Positions 1 through 7,645 of a stretch of DNA of 64,000 nt are shown here, in pieces. How positions within the stretch are numbered: position 1 is the first letter of the stretch; each line of letters begins with the position of its first letter. A program made the position numbers and the translations under genes. Below the pieces are notes generated by a model, which saw only the letters and a program-made list of their open reading frames with translations, was not told where the DNA came from and did no database searches. This DNA is from Pseudomonas sp. GV085. Lineage in GTDB: Bacteria > Pseudomonadota > Gammaproteobacteria > Pseudomonadales > Pseudomonadaceae. Location: positions 310,001 to 374,000 of the forward strand of contig NZ_QAOV01000002.1 of assembly GCF_003050925.1 (NCBI RefSeq), in the 5' to 3' direction.

Positions 1-1
1 T

Positions 2-847
2 GAACCAATGCGAGGCGACCTCCTCGCGGTCTGGCCCCATGATCGCGGCCTTGCCCGCATAACCCGGCATATGGCAGCTCTGGCAGGTTACGCCGTTGAG
101 GCTGTAGGCGCTTTCCTGCCATTCGTCATAGGTACGCTCGACCGCCACACTGCTGAACGGGTGCGTGACGTTGTGGCAGGTGGCGCAAAAGTCCGAGCGC
201 GTGTGCAGAGCGGAATACACAGTGTCGTGATAAGGCGAAACGGCGTCTTTACGCGGGCCGAACTTGGTCGGTTTACCGTGCGCCCGAGGGCTCAGGACAT
301 AGGCGCCGTTATCGAGGCCCGTGCGGGCACTGATGTTGTGGCAGGTCTCGCAATCGACCCCGGGCATCGGATGATTCTTCGCACTGTCTTCAATCGAGGA
401 GCGGTTGACTTGCGAATTGATTTGCCCGGTCGTGAGACCGATCGGGGTATGGCAGCCAGTGCAGAAGTTATCGACCTTCCCTTCGGTGGCCGAACTCGCA
501 CGCTGGAGCAAGGCCCGATAGATGGGTTCATCCCAGGCCTGGGACATCATCGATGAGCGCCACTGTTTGTAAATCTCTGTATGGCAAGCGCCACAGACCT
601 GGGCATTGTCGAAGTCTTTTATATTCAAAACCAGGTTGCCAGGGGTATTGGCCCGATGCGGAAAGAACGGCATCGCGCCAGTCACATGCATGATCCTGGA
701 GCGTGCCGGCTCCAGCCACTTCTCATTACTTTGATTGTCATTACCCAGAGGTTCGTCTGCCGCCATCAGCGTAACCGTCAGCAGGCAAGCTAGAAAACAC
801 AACCCGCGCAGCGCTACCTGCGCACGTGTATGTCTGGAGTGGCTCAT
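2..847 (-). CDS. Multihaem cytochrome c (c554-like), 3' end outside the window
   Basis: The frame is open for 282 codons from the ATG at 847 to the window edge, so the protein is partial at its C-terminus. The N-terminus has a basic stretch and a hydrophobic segment ending in LMAADE, a signal peptide for export to the periplasm. Five CxxCH haem c sites are visible: CGACH (in VCGACHTEIYKQW), CTGCH, CETCH, CATCH and CQSCH. VCGACHTEIYKQW resembles the first haem site of the cytochrome c554/NapC-like multihaem family. The start has an AGGGGA Shine-Dalgarno. The role is probably periplasmic electron transfer, but the partner genes lie beyond the edge. The multihaem assignment is firm; the subfamily is inferred. 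Confidence 0.85.
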   Translation of the reverse strand, partial: MSHSRHTRAQVALRGLCFLACLLTVTLMAADEPLGNDNQSNEKWLEPARSRIMHVTGAMPFFPHRANTPGNLVLNIKDFDNAQVCGACHTEIYKQWRSSMMSQAWDEPIYRALLQRASSATEGKVDNFCTGCHTPIGLTTGQINSQVNRSSIEDSAKNHPMPGVDCETCHNISARTGLDNGAYVLSPRAHGKPTKFGPRKDAVSPYHDTVYSALHTRSDFCATCHNVTHPFSSVAVERTYDEWQESAYSLNGVTCQSCHMPGYAGKAAIMGPDREEVASHWF

Positions 848-1182
848 AAGCATTTCCCCTGGACGGTTGCAGAGGAGGACAGCAGCACTTCAATTGAGCC
901 AGCGGGGTATTTCGCGATGTAAACCGATGGTTACATGCAATCACTCAATGGGGGTACTGACAGCTCCACAGGTTCCCGACTCTGCAACTTTCAAGAACGG
1001 GACAAGCTCTCACTCAGCAATTACTTTGCCAGCGTTGTGTAAACCATGTGCGAGCCCAGCAAACATTGGCCACAAGTTGAAATAGCGTGCTGGAGGAGAC
1101 GCGAATACTGCTGGGGAAAGGCGCCCCATTTGTGGGGCAGCTCACTCCGAAATCGGGGGCCACTCACTTGACTCGCTACGAC
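848..1182. other. Intergenic region upstream of the cytochrome gene
   Basis: No gene is seen. A nearly perfect inverted repeat (TGTAAACC-GAT-GGTTACA, 918-935) lies about 75 bases upstream of the cytochrome start and could be an operator for it. A second hairpin, GCCCCA-TTTG-TGGGGC (1123-1138), sits downstream of ohrR but has no T tract, so it is a weak terminator candidate at best. Confidence 0.4.
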
Positions 1183-1641
1183 TTACTCCCTGTCTTTCGT
1201 CGAGCGGATGAGATTGCCCCTTAACTTCACAATGGCCTTCTGCATTTGCACGAAGTCGTCGGGGTCAAGACCGGTTTGCGGGAAGCCGTCTTCGGTGAGG
1301 CCTTCGCGCAGTTTTCGTCCCTCTTTGGTGAGACTGATCCGCACCTGGCGTTCGTCTTCCGGGTCGCGCTGGCGCAGCAAATACCCCATTGCTTCCAGCT
1401 TCTTGAGGATCGGCGTGAGGGTATTGGACTCGAGAAACAGCTTTTCGCCGAGGCTGCCAACGGTCTGGTTGTCTTCCTCCCACAGCGCAACCAGGGTGAT
1501 GTATTGCGTATAGGTCAGGCCGAGCCGTTCAAGCATCGGCTTGTAGGCCTTGCCGAAGGCCAGGTTGGCTGAATAGACCGCAAAACACAGGAAATCGGAG
1601 AGTTTGAGATCCAGGGCGGATGTCTTGTCGGTGTTTTTCAT
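1183..1641 (-). CDS. ohrR: MarR-family organic hydroperoxide regulator OhrR
   Basis: A 152-residue MarR-type winged-helix repressor. The segment from residue 18, LCFAVYSANLAFGKAYKPML, and the DNA-binding part (TVGSLGEKLFLESNTLTPILKKLEAMG, DPEDERQVRISLT wing) follow the OhrR subgroup. Cys19 is placed like the peroxide-sensing cysteine of OhrR proteins, whose oxidation releases DNA. It lies directly downstream of ohr on the same strand with a 114-base gap that holds a copy of the palindrome also found upstream of ohr, so autoregulation is likely. The start codon follows a short region with AGAGAACGTCC; no better start is visible. Confidence 0.9.
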   Translation of the reverse strand: MKNTDKTSALDLKLSDFLCFAVYSANLAFGKAYKPMLERLGLTYTQYITLVALWEEDNQTVGSLGEKLFLESNTLTPILKKLEAMGYLLRQRDPEDERQVRISLTKEGRKLREGLTEDGFPQTGLDPDDFVQMQKAIVKLRGNLIRSTKDRE

Positions 1642-1682
1642 GGACGTTCTCTTGGGTCAGTCTTGCGAGACTGAAACTATAC

Positions 1683-1694
1683 GTCGTATGCGAT
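1683..1694. promoter_or_regulatory. Putative OhrR operator upstream of ohrR
   Basis: GTCGTATGCGAT differs at two positions from the perfect palindrome ATCGCATGCGAT found near ohr. It lies about 45 bases upstream of the ohrR start. Assignment to OhrR is inferred from the repeated occurrence around these two genes only. Confidence 0.5.
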
Positions 1695-1755
1695 GGTATC
1701 GGAAGTGCGTATAAACACCGACGGCGGGCCCCTGGTGAGCCCGCCGTGCAGTGGG

Positions 1756-2208
1756 TTATGCCGTCAGGACGTTGATGTCGACATCAATGTTGCCCCGTGT
1801 GGCCTTGGAGTACGGGCAGATTGCATCGGCGTTGTGGGCCAGCTCGGTCGCCACCCCATGATCCAGCCCCGGCACACGCAAAGTCAGTCGAGCCTGAAGG
1901 AAGTAAGCCGCGCCGGTCTGGCCCAGATCGACTTCAATGTCGACGGCCGTGTCGGTCGGCAGTGTCACCTTCATCTGCTGGGCGACCAGCCCCACCGCTG
2001 CGATGTAGCAGGCTGACCAGGCTCCGGCGAACAGTTGCTCGGCTTTCGGGTGCGGCTGAACGGCGGTGAGTACGTGTGCCGGTGTGTCGCTGCCAGGGGA
2101 CGACAGCACGATGTCAAGGTTTCCGTTATGCCCGCGCAAGGTGTTGCCTGCGCTGTTATGAGTGGTGTGGGTTTTGCCGCTGGCCAGTACTTTTTCGATT
2201 TTGCTCAT
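1756..2208 (-). CDS. ohr: Organic hydroperoxide resistance protein Ohr (OsmC superfamily)
   Basis: A 150-residue peroxiredoxin-like thiol peroxidase that reduces organic hydroperoxides in the cytoplasm, normally recycled by lipoylated proteins. The two catalytic cysteines are in AGAWSACY (Cys67) and ADAICPYSKATRGNIDV (Cys131), the signature of the Ohr rather than the OsmC subgroup. Length is normal. The start has GAGGAAATCCCC just upstream. It is followed by ohrR in the same direction, and the region before the start contains a perfect 9+9 inverted repeat that probably binds OhrR. Confidence 0.95.
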   Translation of the reverse strand: MSKIEKVLASGKTHTTHNSAGNTLRGHNGNLDIVLSSPGSDTPAHVLTAVQPHPKAEQLFAGAWSACYIAAVGLVAQQMKVTLPTDTAVDIEVDLGQTGAAYFLQARLTLRVPGLDHGVATELAHNADAICPYSKATRGNIDVDINVLTA

Positions 2209-2232
2209 GGGGATTTCCTCAGGGTTTTATAT

Positions 2233-2253
2233 GCATGCGATTTTATCGCATGC
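2233..2253. promoter_or_regulatory. Putative OhrR operator in the ohr promoter
   Basis: A perfect inverted repeat: GCATGCGAT at 2233-2241, spacer TTT, then ATCGCATGC at 2245-2253. It is 25-45 bases upstream of the ohr ATG, a position that would block RNA polymerase. Confidence 0.65.
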
Positions 2254-2435
2254 GGTGTATTTGGTATTTAAAAAGACAGCGTTCAGCAATTGGCGTGTGC
2301 AATGATCCAGTTGTTTCCGTTTTGGCCATGGGAGGCTTGAGCGGTAGAGATAAACATTCTGCGGCTGCTTGCGGTGTTCATGGCTGAATCTCCAAACGGC
2401 AAGGGTTGTTACTGATTGCCATCGCACTCGACTAG

Positions 2436-2447
2436 ATCGCATGCGAT
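2436..2447. promoter_or_regulatory. Additional copy of the ohr-region palindrome
   Basis: ATCGCATGCGAT, a perfect 12-base palindrome, lies about 190 bases farther upstream of the ohr operator. It may act as an auxiliary site (looping) or belong to a lost gene. Confidence 0.4.
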
Positions 2448-2660
2448 AGATGAATACTCAACCAAAGCCCCAATCATGTCAAAGTTTATTTTATGCCTTG
2501 GCGATGAGCGGTAGACGCGAGGTCAACCCCGCTACCCTCCTCCTGCCGAAAGGATGATCGGCTTCCCACCGTCCGGCCCTGCGGGGACTTCGGGGTGAGG
2601 TATTGCGTCAGGAACGGATGGTGTGAGTTGTTACTGCTCGGTTCTCTGGAGCGGCATGCG

Positions 2661-3140
2661 TCACCAGACAATTTCCCGAATCAGAAACTGCCCCGTCCGC
2701 GGATCGAACTGACGCACAAAGTGAACGTGCCTGGAACCGAAGCGCTGATCGCTGAACCCGGACCCTCTGATCACCTCGAAGCTGTTTATCCGGTGGATCG
2801 GTATGAAGTGCTGGTTGTGCATTGGTACGAAATGCCGGTTGTGCATTGGTATGAAATGCCGGCTGTGCATTGGTACGAAATGCTGGCTGTGCATTGGCGC
2901 GAAATGCCGGCTGTGCATTGGTACGAAATGCTGGCTGTGCATTGGCGCGAAATGCCGGTTTCCCATATGAAACGAGCCACTGTGGAAATGGTGGAATTGC
3001 CCGCATTGCTGTGGCTGCCCACTGACCAGAACGGCCGGGTAAGGATTTTGACCGAGGCCGCCACCGCTGATTGCCTCCAGGGAGAAGCTGCTTGCCAGAA
3101 GCCCCGCGACCAAGAGCAGGAGTTGCTTGAAGATACGCAT
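2661..3140 (-). CDS. Secreted His/Met-rich octapeptide-repeat protein
   Basis: 159 residues from the ATG at 3140, chosen because GGAGG stands 7 bases upstream. The longer frame upstream lacks a ribosome site. A signal peptide (MRIFKQLLLLVAGLLASS) is followed by a central array of seven octapeptides of the form (R/Q)HF(A/V/I)PMH(S/N), around residues 61-117, then an unrelated basic C-terminus (QFDPRTGQFLIREIVW). Histidine and methionine alternate with period eight, a composition typical of metal-binding exported proteins, so periplasmic copper or nickel binding is a reasonable guess but unproven. I do not recognise the family. Repeat number may vary between strains because the coding DNA is a 24-base tandem repeat. 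Confidence 0.7.
   Translation of the reverse strand: MRIFKQLLLLVAGLLASSFSLEAISGGGLGQNPYPAVLVSGQPQQCGQFHHFHSGSFHMGNRHFAPMHSQHFVPMHSRHFAPMHSQHFVPMHSRHFIPMHNRHFVPMHNQHFIPIHRINSFEVIRGSGFSDQRFGSRHVHFVRQFDPRTGQFLIREIVW
2800..2958. repeat. 24-base tandem repeat inside the His/Met-rich gene
   Basis: About 6.6 copies of a 24-base unit (plus-strand form GGTACGAAATGCCGGTTGTG + CATT), in which alternate copies share variants such as GGCGCGAAATG. This suggests higher-order duplication of pairs. The unit length keeps the reading frame. Confidence 0.9.
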
Positions 3141-3236
3141 AGCGCCACCTCCGACGGTCCCCCCCACACTAAATTATAGTCGGCCATGGACCCCGGCCGG
3201 GCCCTGGCGCTGATTTTCGACCAGGACGCGGTCTCT

Positions 3237-3353
3237 TGTAGGAGCTGGCTTGTCGGGGCGCCGCATCGCAGCGATGGTCGTCAACGATAACGCGTGTAAA
3301 CCGGATAAACGCGGCGCACTTGAGTCCATCGCCGGCAAGCCGGCTCCTACAGG
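3237..3353. repeat. REP/BIME-type inverted repeat
   Basis: TGTAGGAGCTGGCTTG at the left and GCCGGCAAGCCGGCTCCTACA at the right form two oppositely oriented REP units around a spacer containing GATGGTCGTCAACGATAACG. It belongs to the 'GGAGCTGGCTTG' subtype, unlike the other REPs in this window. Confidence 0.85.
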
Positions 3354-3367
3354 TATTGCGTTATCGG

Positions 3368-3425
3368 TGTTTCCCGGGATTGCGTGAAGAATCAAAAAAA
3401 AAGCGCCGACGTTGCCATCGGCGCT
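3368..3425 (-). terminator. Rho-independent terminator with a dispersed 3' flank
   Basis: Read on the minus strand, AGCGCCGATGGCAACGTCGGCGCT is followed by nine T, ending the membrane protein gene at 3448. The flank beyond the T tract (3368-3385, TGTTTCCCGGGATTGCGT) recurs after another terminator near 34629. Confidence 0.85.
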
Positions 3426-3447
3426 CAGGAGTAGCGATGTCTTCAGC

Positions 3448-4110
3448 TCAGCGCAGCGCAGGAATTCCCGCGAACAGCCAAGTCTCCTGGGTCGGCGTTG
3501 CCTCGTGGCGATTGCGCGCCCACTGAGTCAGCGCCACCATCATCGCAAAGCCGAGCACGATCAACACCGGATAGGCCATCAGCAACTCGGTGAGCGAATA
3601 TTTCCAGGCCAGCGGTCGACCGACACCGAGCATGGCGGCATACAGCCAGGACACGCCCGACAGTGCGCCAGAGAACAGGGCAAACATTCGTACACTGACC
3701 TTGAGATCAAGCAGCGATCCGACCTTCAGCATTGCCGGCAATACATAACGGTGCAACAACATGCCGTTGAATGTCAGCAACAATACAATAATGACTTTGG
3801 CTTGAAGTTTCGGATTGGCAAAATAGTTCATGCCTTTATCAAGGTAATCAATACCTATAATCGCAGCTCCGGTGATCCACAAGAATATCAACGCATTGGA
3901 AACAGACTTCTGAAGACTGGCCATATGTTCATTATCGTGCCCCGACGACACACGACCGTTCCATAAATCCTTGACCATCGCGGCATCGCTGGCAAACACC
4001 AGGCCAATCGCTACGCAGCAAGCCAACAGGTGAACGTAAACAACACCTAAACGCAAAAACTCCATGGATTCTTTTTGGCCGAGCAGGCCGATCATTGTAT
4101 TAATATCCAA
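3448..4110 (-). CDS. Polytopic membrane protein of unknown function
   Basis: 220 residues from a TTG at 4110, preferred because GTGGAG stands 8 bases before it. An ATG at 4095 is the alternative and the frame upstream lacks a signal. About six hydrophobic segments are visible (for example VYVHLLACCVAIGLVFA, ALIFLWITGAAIIGI, AKVIIVLLLTFNGMLL, ALFSGALSGVSWLYAAML, AYPVLIVLGFAMMVAL). This predicts an inner-membrane protein with no obvious catalytic motif. It stands alone with its own terminator. I do not recognise the family. Confidence 0.7.
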   Translation of the reverse strand: MDINTMIGLLGQKESMEFLRLGVVYVHLLACCVAIGLVFASDAAMVKDLWNGRVSSGHDNEHMASLQKSVSNALIFLWITGAAIIGIDYLDKGMNYFANPKLQAKVIIVLLLTFNGMLLHRYVLPAMLKVGSLLDLKVSVRMFALFSGALSGVSWLYAAMLGVGRPLAWKYSLTELLMAYPVLIVLGFAMMVALTQWARNRHEATPTQETWLFAGIPALR

Positions 4111-4161
4111 GATGACATCTCCACTTATAACAGCAGTGCAAATTGACCATGCCCCAGGCAT

Positions 4162-4812
4162 GCGAATTATTTATTCGCACCTGCAAGATCAAGTTCGCAA
4201 TGATTGAAGCAACTTAATAATTAGGTATTACAAGAGGGAGCGACTCGCCCAGCGAGTCAGTGATGACGGCATACAATCACTCCAGGTCTCAGGTAAAAAA
4301 AATCCCCATGTGCATTCCATTCAATGCAGATGAGGTATACGTCCTTTTTATTAGTGAGTGCAGCGCGACCTCTCAAGGGATCCCGTCTGCTGGAACATCA
4401 GAGCGAAGCCTATCAAAATCGTTCACTTTTTGAGCAGAATGCTCGACAAACGGTACTAAATCCAACACTTGGGGGTACCTGTTTCCTTGGCTGAAACCTG
4501 CGTCGCTACGGGGCTGAATCGTTTCCTGTCTTCTGTCGAAAAAAAACAGCAATCGCGCTGAACTCACATCGCCAGACCCGACCGAAGGCGAACATTGCCT
4601 AGCCCGTTCCCTCCCCAAATCCGGGGACGCGGCGCTCATCAGCGGCGACCATGCCGCGCTTATAACTGCGGAAAAATCAGAGCGGATCAAACCACTCGGA
4701 AAGGAAGAGTGATGAGGCCGATCCTTCGCTCATGGGTCATTCCGAATCAGTCAGCGGGCACGGGAGCCACAAGGACTCCCGTGTCTGTTCAGCGGATGGG
4801 TCATACCGCTGA
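4162..4812. other. 650-base stretch without a convincing gene
   Basis: Only short frames without Shine-Dalgarno or family resemblance are open. A hairpin CACGGGAG-N9-CTCCCGTG (4759-4783) lies just downstream of the isochorismatase-like gene and may end its transcript, although no T tract follows. Low coding signal suggests decayed or purely regulatory DNA. Confidence 0.4.
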
Positions 4813-5604
4813 TCAGCGCCCTTCCAGCTTTTTCACGACCTCATCGGTGGTCATCAGGCCGTTGGCGATGTAGCGGAAATTGACCAGCGCACTCCCGTAT
4901 CCGTCGCCATCAGGCAGCTTCGGGCCGGCGACCGCGTCACGTACGACGACTACCTCGAAACCACGCTCCAGAAACTCGCGTAGATGCGATTCGACGCACA
5001 GATTGGACGCCATGCCGGCCAGGATGATTTTGTCGATTCGCTGCTTGCGCAACTGCAGCATCAGGTCGTTGCTTTGCGGGCCATACAGCTTGTGAGGTGA
5101 TGCGACGAGGGTCTTGCCGTCTTCGATGAAGGGTTTGAACTCCTTCATGAAATCGGCACCCGAGTTGCGGAATCCATCCAGCGTCAGGGCGCCCTTGCGG
5201 TCGAACATACCCAGCTTGTGCTGAACGCTCTCCGCTGGCGCTTCAAACTCCCACTGATGATCGTGGGGATAGTAGTAGTGCGGCGAGATGGCGACGGTTG
5301 CCCCGGCCTGCTTGAACGCCGTGAAAAGCCGGGTCAGATTCGGCACCAGGTTCTGCTCGGTCACGCTCTGGCCGAAGATTGACCAGCCCGCACCCTCCGG
5401 GCTCATGAAGTCGATCTGCGGGTCGATCACGACCAGCGCGGTTCGACTGGAATCCCATTGAAAGGTGGAGGCCGGGAGCGCGGGTTTGGCCGGATCGGCA
5501 TAGGGGGTCTCGGCGGCGAAGCCGATGCCGGGCGCCATCAGGATAGCCCCCAGCAAGGTGGCGCAGGAGATGAGTCTGGCGGGATGAATTCGGTTGAAGG
5601 TCAT
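4813..5604 (-). CDS. Exported isochorismatase-family cysteine hydrolase
   Basis: 263 residues from the ATG at 5604; a TTG five codons earlier is possible. The N-terminus (residues 8-30, ending GIGFAAETPYA) is a signal peptide, so the enzyme should be periplasmic, which is unusual for this mostly cytosolic family. The fold is marked by ALVVIDPQIDF (catalytic Asp61), a Lys in the SPHKLYGPQ loop (Lys172) and the nucleophile in AGMASNLCVESH (Cys203), then VVVVRDAVAGP. Such enzymes hydrolyse amides or vinyl ethers, and the substrate cannot be read from the sequence. It is transcribed divergently from a GlxA-type regulator that probably controls it. Confidence 0.85.
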   Translation of the reverse strand: MTFNRIHPARLISCATLLGAILMAPGIGFAAETPYADPAKPALPASTFQWDSSRTALVVIDPQIDFMSPEGAGWSIFGQSVTEQNLVPNLTRLFTAFKQAGATVAISPHYYYPHDHQWEFEAPAESVQHKLGMFDRKGALTLDGFRNSGADFMKEFKPFIEDGKTLVASPHKLYGPQSNDLMLQLRKQRIDKIILAGMASNLCVESHLREFLERGFEVVVVRDAVAGPKLPDGDGYGSALVNFRYIANGLMTTDEVVKKLEGR

Positions 5605-5800
5605 GTTGCACGTCCGCAATGTGGGGGTGGTGCATTCACGGTACGGCGAGAAGACGGCACGAAATGGACATATATCCCTGGATTTCGGCCGACAAGCTCC
5701 TCACCTTGCATGAGACGGGTGGGCTCAATGCCCCCCGTGACCTTCCAGACAGCCAGCGCGTACTATGGCTCCCCCCATTCAGATCGTGGATGTTCCGTGC

Positions 5801-6793
5801 ATGCAGCGTCACATATGTTTCCTGGTCTATTCGGGCTTCGTATTGCTTGATCTGAGTGGACCGCTCGAAGCCTTCTCCAACGCCAATCGTGCGCGCCCTT
5901 CTGGCTATCGATTCACAGTCGCTTCCCTTGAAGGCGGATTGATCAGCGCTTCGAGCGGACTGCAAGTCGCGACGCAAGCCTTGCAGGTGGTCGACCACCT
6001 CGACACGCTGATCATCGTCGGCGCCCCCACCGCTCCGATCGATGACCGGATGCTGCCGATGGCAGCGGCGATTCGGCAGATGTCCCCGCGCGCTCGCCGC
6101 ACTGCCAGCGTCTGCACGGGCGCCTTCCTGCTGGCCGAGAGCGGCCTGCTCGACGGTCGCGTGGCGACCACGCACTGGAACTACGCGCCGCAATTGCAGG
6201 CACGCTATCCGGCACTGCGCGTGGATGGAGATCGAATCTGGACCGAAGACGGGAATGTCTGGACCTCTGCAGGCATGTCGGCTGGCATCGACATGGCCCT
6301 GGCGATGATCGAGCAGGACCTGGGAAAGGACGTGTCACGTTCCGTCGCGCGCATGCTGGTGGTCTACTATCGGCGACCGGGCGGTCAGTACCAGTTCTCT
6401 TCGCTGCTGGATTTCGACCCGGGCTCGGATCGGATCCGCACAGTGTTGAGCCATGTGCGCGATCATCTGCGTGATGATCTGTCGGTTGAACGCCTGGCCG
6501 ACGTTGCACATATGAGCGTGCGCCAGTTTGGCCGCGTGTTCGCAGCATCGGTCGGGGTGACGCCGGCCAAAGCTATCGAGCGCCTGCGCATCGAGTCGGC
6601 GCGGCCACTGGTTGAGGACGGCCTGCAGACATTCGAAGAGATCGCCAGGTGCTTCGGATTCGGCGATGCCGACCACATGCTTCGCAGCTTCGTGCGAGTC
6701 GTGGGGCGCACGCCACAGGAACTGCGTCGCAGCGCCCGCCAGGCCAAAGGCAATGGTGGGACCGGAAAAAAGGGGGACTCATCGTCCGCGTGA
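5801..6793 (+). CDS. GlxA-family transcriptional regulator (DJ-1/PfpI + AraC HTH)
   Basis: 330 residues from the ATG at 5801 (MQRHICFLVYSGFVLLDLSGPLEAF matches the usual family start); the ATG at 5765 would add 12 residues. The N-terminal class I amidotransferase-like domain (residues about 1-190) carries the ARRTASVCTGAFLLAESGLLDGR elbow with its cysteine and THW following. The C-terminal AraC domain (about 215-315) has two helix-turn-helices, LSVERLADVAHMSVRQFGRVF and EEIARCFGFGDADHMLRSF. It is divergent from the exported isochorismatase-like hydrolase, the usual arrangement of regulator and target. Confidence 0.9.
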   Translation: MQRHICFLVYSGFVLLDLSGPLEAFSNANRARPSGYRFTVASLEGGLISASSGLQVATQALQVVDHLDTLIIVGAPTAPIDDRMLPMAAAIRQMSPRARRTASVCTGAFLLAESGLLDGRVATTHWNYAPQLQARYPALRVDGDRIWTEDGNVWTSAGMSAGIDMALAMIEQDLGKDVSRSVARMLVVYYRRPGGQYQFSSLLDFDPGSDRIRTVLSHVRDHLRDDLSVERLADVAHMSVRQFGRVFAASVGVTPAKAIERLRIESARPLVEDGLQTFEEIARCFGFGDADHMLRSFVRVVGRTPQELRRSARQAKGNGGTGKKGDSSSA

Positions 6794-6824
6794 GCGAAGA
6801 CGCGTACAAAATCCCGGAACGGGC

Positions 6825-7520
6825 TCAAGCCAGCAACTGGGTGATCCACCGGGCCTGGCGCACGATGTCCTGCACCTTTTCCTCGGGCACGGCCTGTTGC
6901 ATCCGGGCAAAGTGGGTCAGGGTCTTGTGCTTCTGGCGCAACTTGCGCTGCCACTTGAGCAGGAACGCCGGACTGCGGGCCTGCATCTGCAATGGGCCGA
7001 AGTACAGCTCCTGGGCGGTGTACATCACCGGCCCGGTGCGCTCGGCGACGATGATTTCGTAGTCGAAACGGTTTTCCCGCAGCACTTCCTCGCAGAGGAT
7101 GCGGTAGCCATTGTCCATCAGCCATTGGCGCAGTGGCTGTTCGCCGCCGTTGGGTTGCAGGATCAGGCGCTCCTGACCGCTCAGGTACGCCTTGCCGCTG
7201 TCGAGGATGTCGCGGATCGTTTCGCCGCCCATACCGCAGATGCTGATTGCCGTGATCCTGTCTCCCGGCTCGATTGCCGCCAGGCCGTTGGCCAGGCGCA
7301 CGGTGATCTGCGAGTCCAGGCCGTTCTCGCGCACGGTACGCTCGGCCGAGCGGAACGGCGTCAACGCCACCTCGCCGGCCACTGCCGCCGCGATGGCGCC
7401 ACGGCGCATCAGCGCCACCGGCAGGTAGCCGTGATCCGAGCCGATATCGGCCAGGCGCGCGCCGGCTGGCACATGCGCCGCCACGCGCTCCAGGCGCATG
7501 GACAATGTCTGTTCGTTCAC
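6825..7520 (-). CDS. trmK: tRNA (adenine(22)-N1)-methyltransferase family protein TrmK
   Basis: 231 residues from a GTG at 7520 with AAAAGGGG six bases upstream; the longer frame beyond it has no ribosome site. The SAM-binding core is VPAGARLADIGSDHGYLPVAL followed by GEVALTPFRSA. ISICGMGGETIRDIL is the TrmK family motif, and LILQPNGGEQPLRQWL and RFDYEIIVAERTG follow. The family methylates N1 of A22 in tRNA. Cytoplasmic, stand-alone gene, convergent with the GlxA-type regulator whose stop is only 31 bases away. Confidence 0.88.
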   Translation of the reverse strand: MNEQTLSMRLERVAAHVPAGARLADIGSDHGYLPVALMRRGAIAAAVAGEVALTPFRSAERTVRENGLDSQITVRLANGLAAIEPGDRITAISICGMGGETIRDILDSGKAYLSGQERLILQPNGGEQPLRQWLMDNGYRILCEEVLRENRFDYEIIVAERTGPVMYTAQELYFGPLQMQARSPAFLLKWQRKLRQKHKTLTHFARMQQAVPEEKVQDIVRQARWITQLLA

Positions 7521-7645
7521 CAGCGGCCCCTTTTCACCACAAACGTCCGGCGCCTTCTGGCCGGATCGGGGCGCGATTGTGTCGAGCAACGCCGTGCATT
7601 TCAAATTTATGTGGCCAAATTTATGTGACCAAGATCATTGCCCCT

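Larger units (their letters stand above)
2209..2660. other. Intergenic region between ohr and the His/Met-repeat gene
   Basis: It contains two palindromes, annotated separately, and otherwise no recognisable gene. The frames open here have no start signal or family resemblance. Confidence 0.4.

Noticed and set aside
2800-2958. Possible CRISPR array
   Set aside because: The 24-base units are directly adjacent with no unique spacers and lie in a reading frame.
2595-3179. Plus-strand repeat protein (VHWYEMPA repeats)
   Set aside because: The minus-strand reading has a signal peptide and a good ribosome site, while the plus reading has neither.
4373-4690. 105-codon minus-strand frame
   Set aside because: No ribosome site, no domain, atypical composition.
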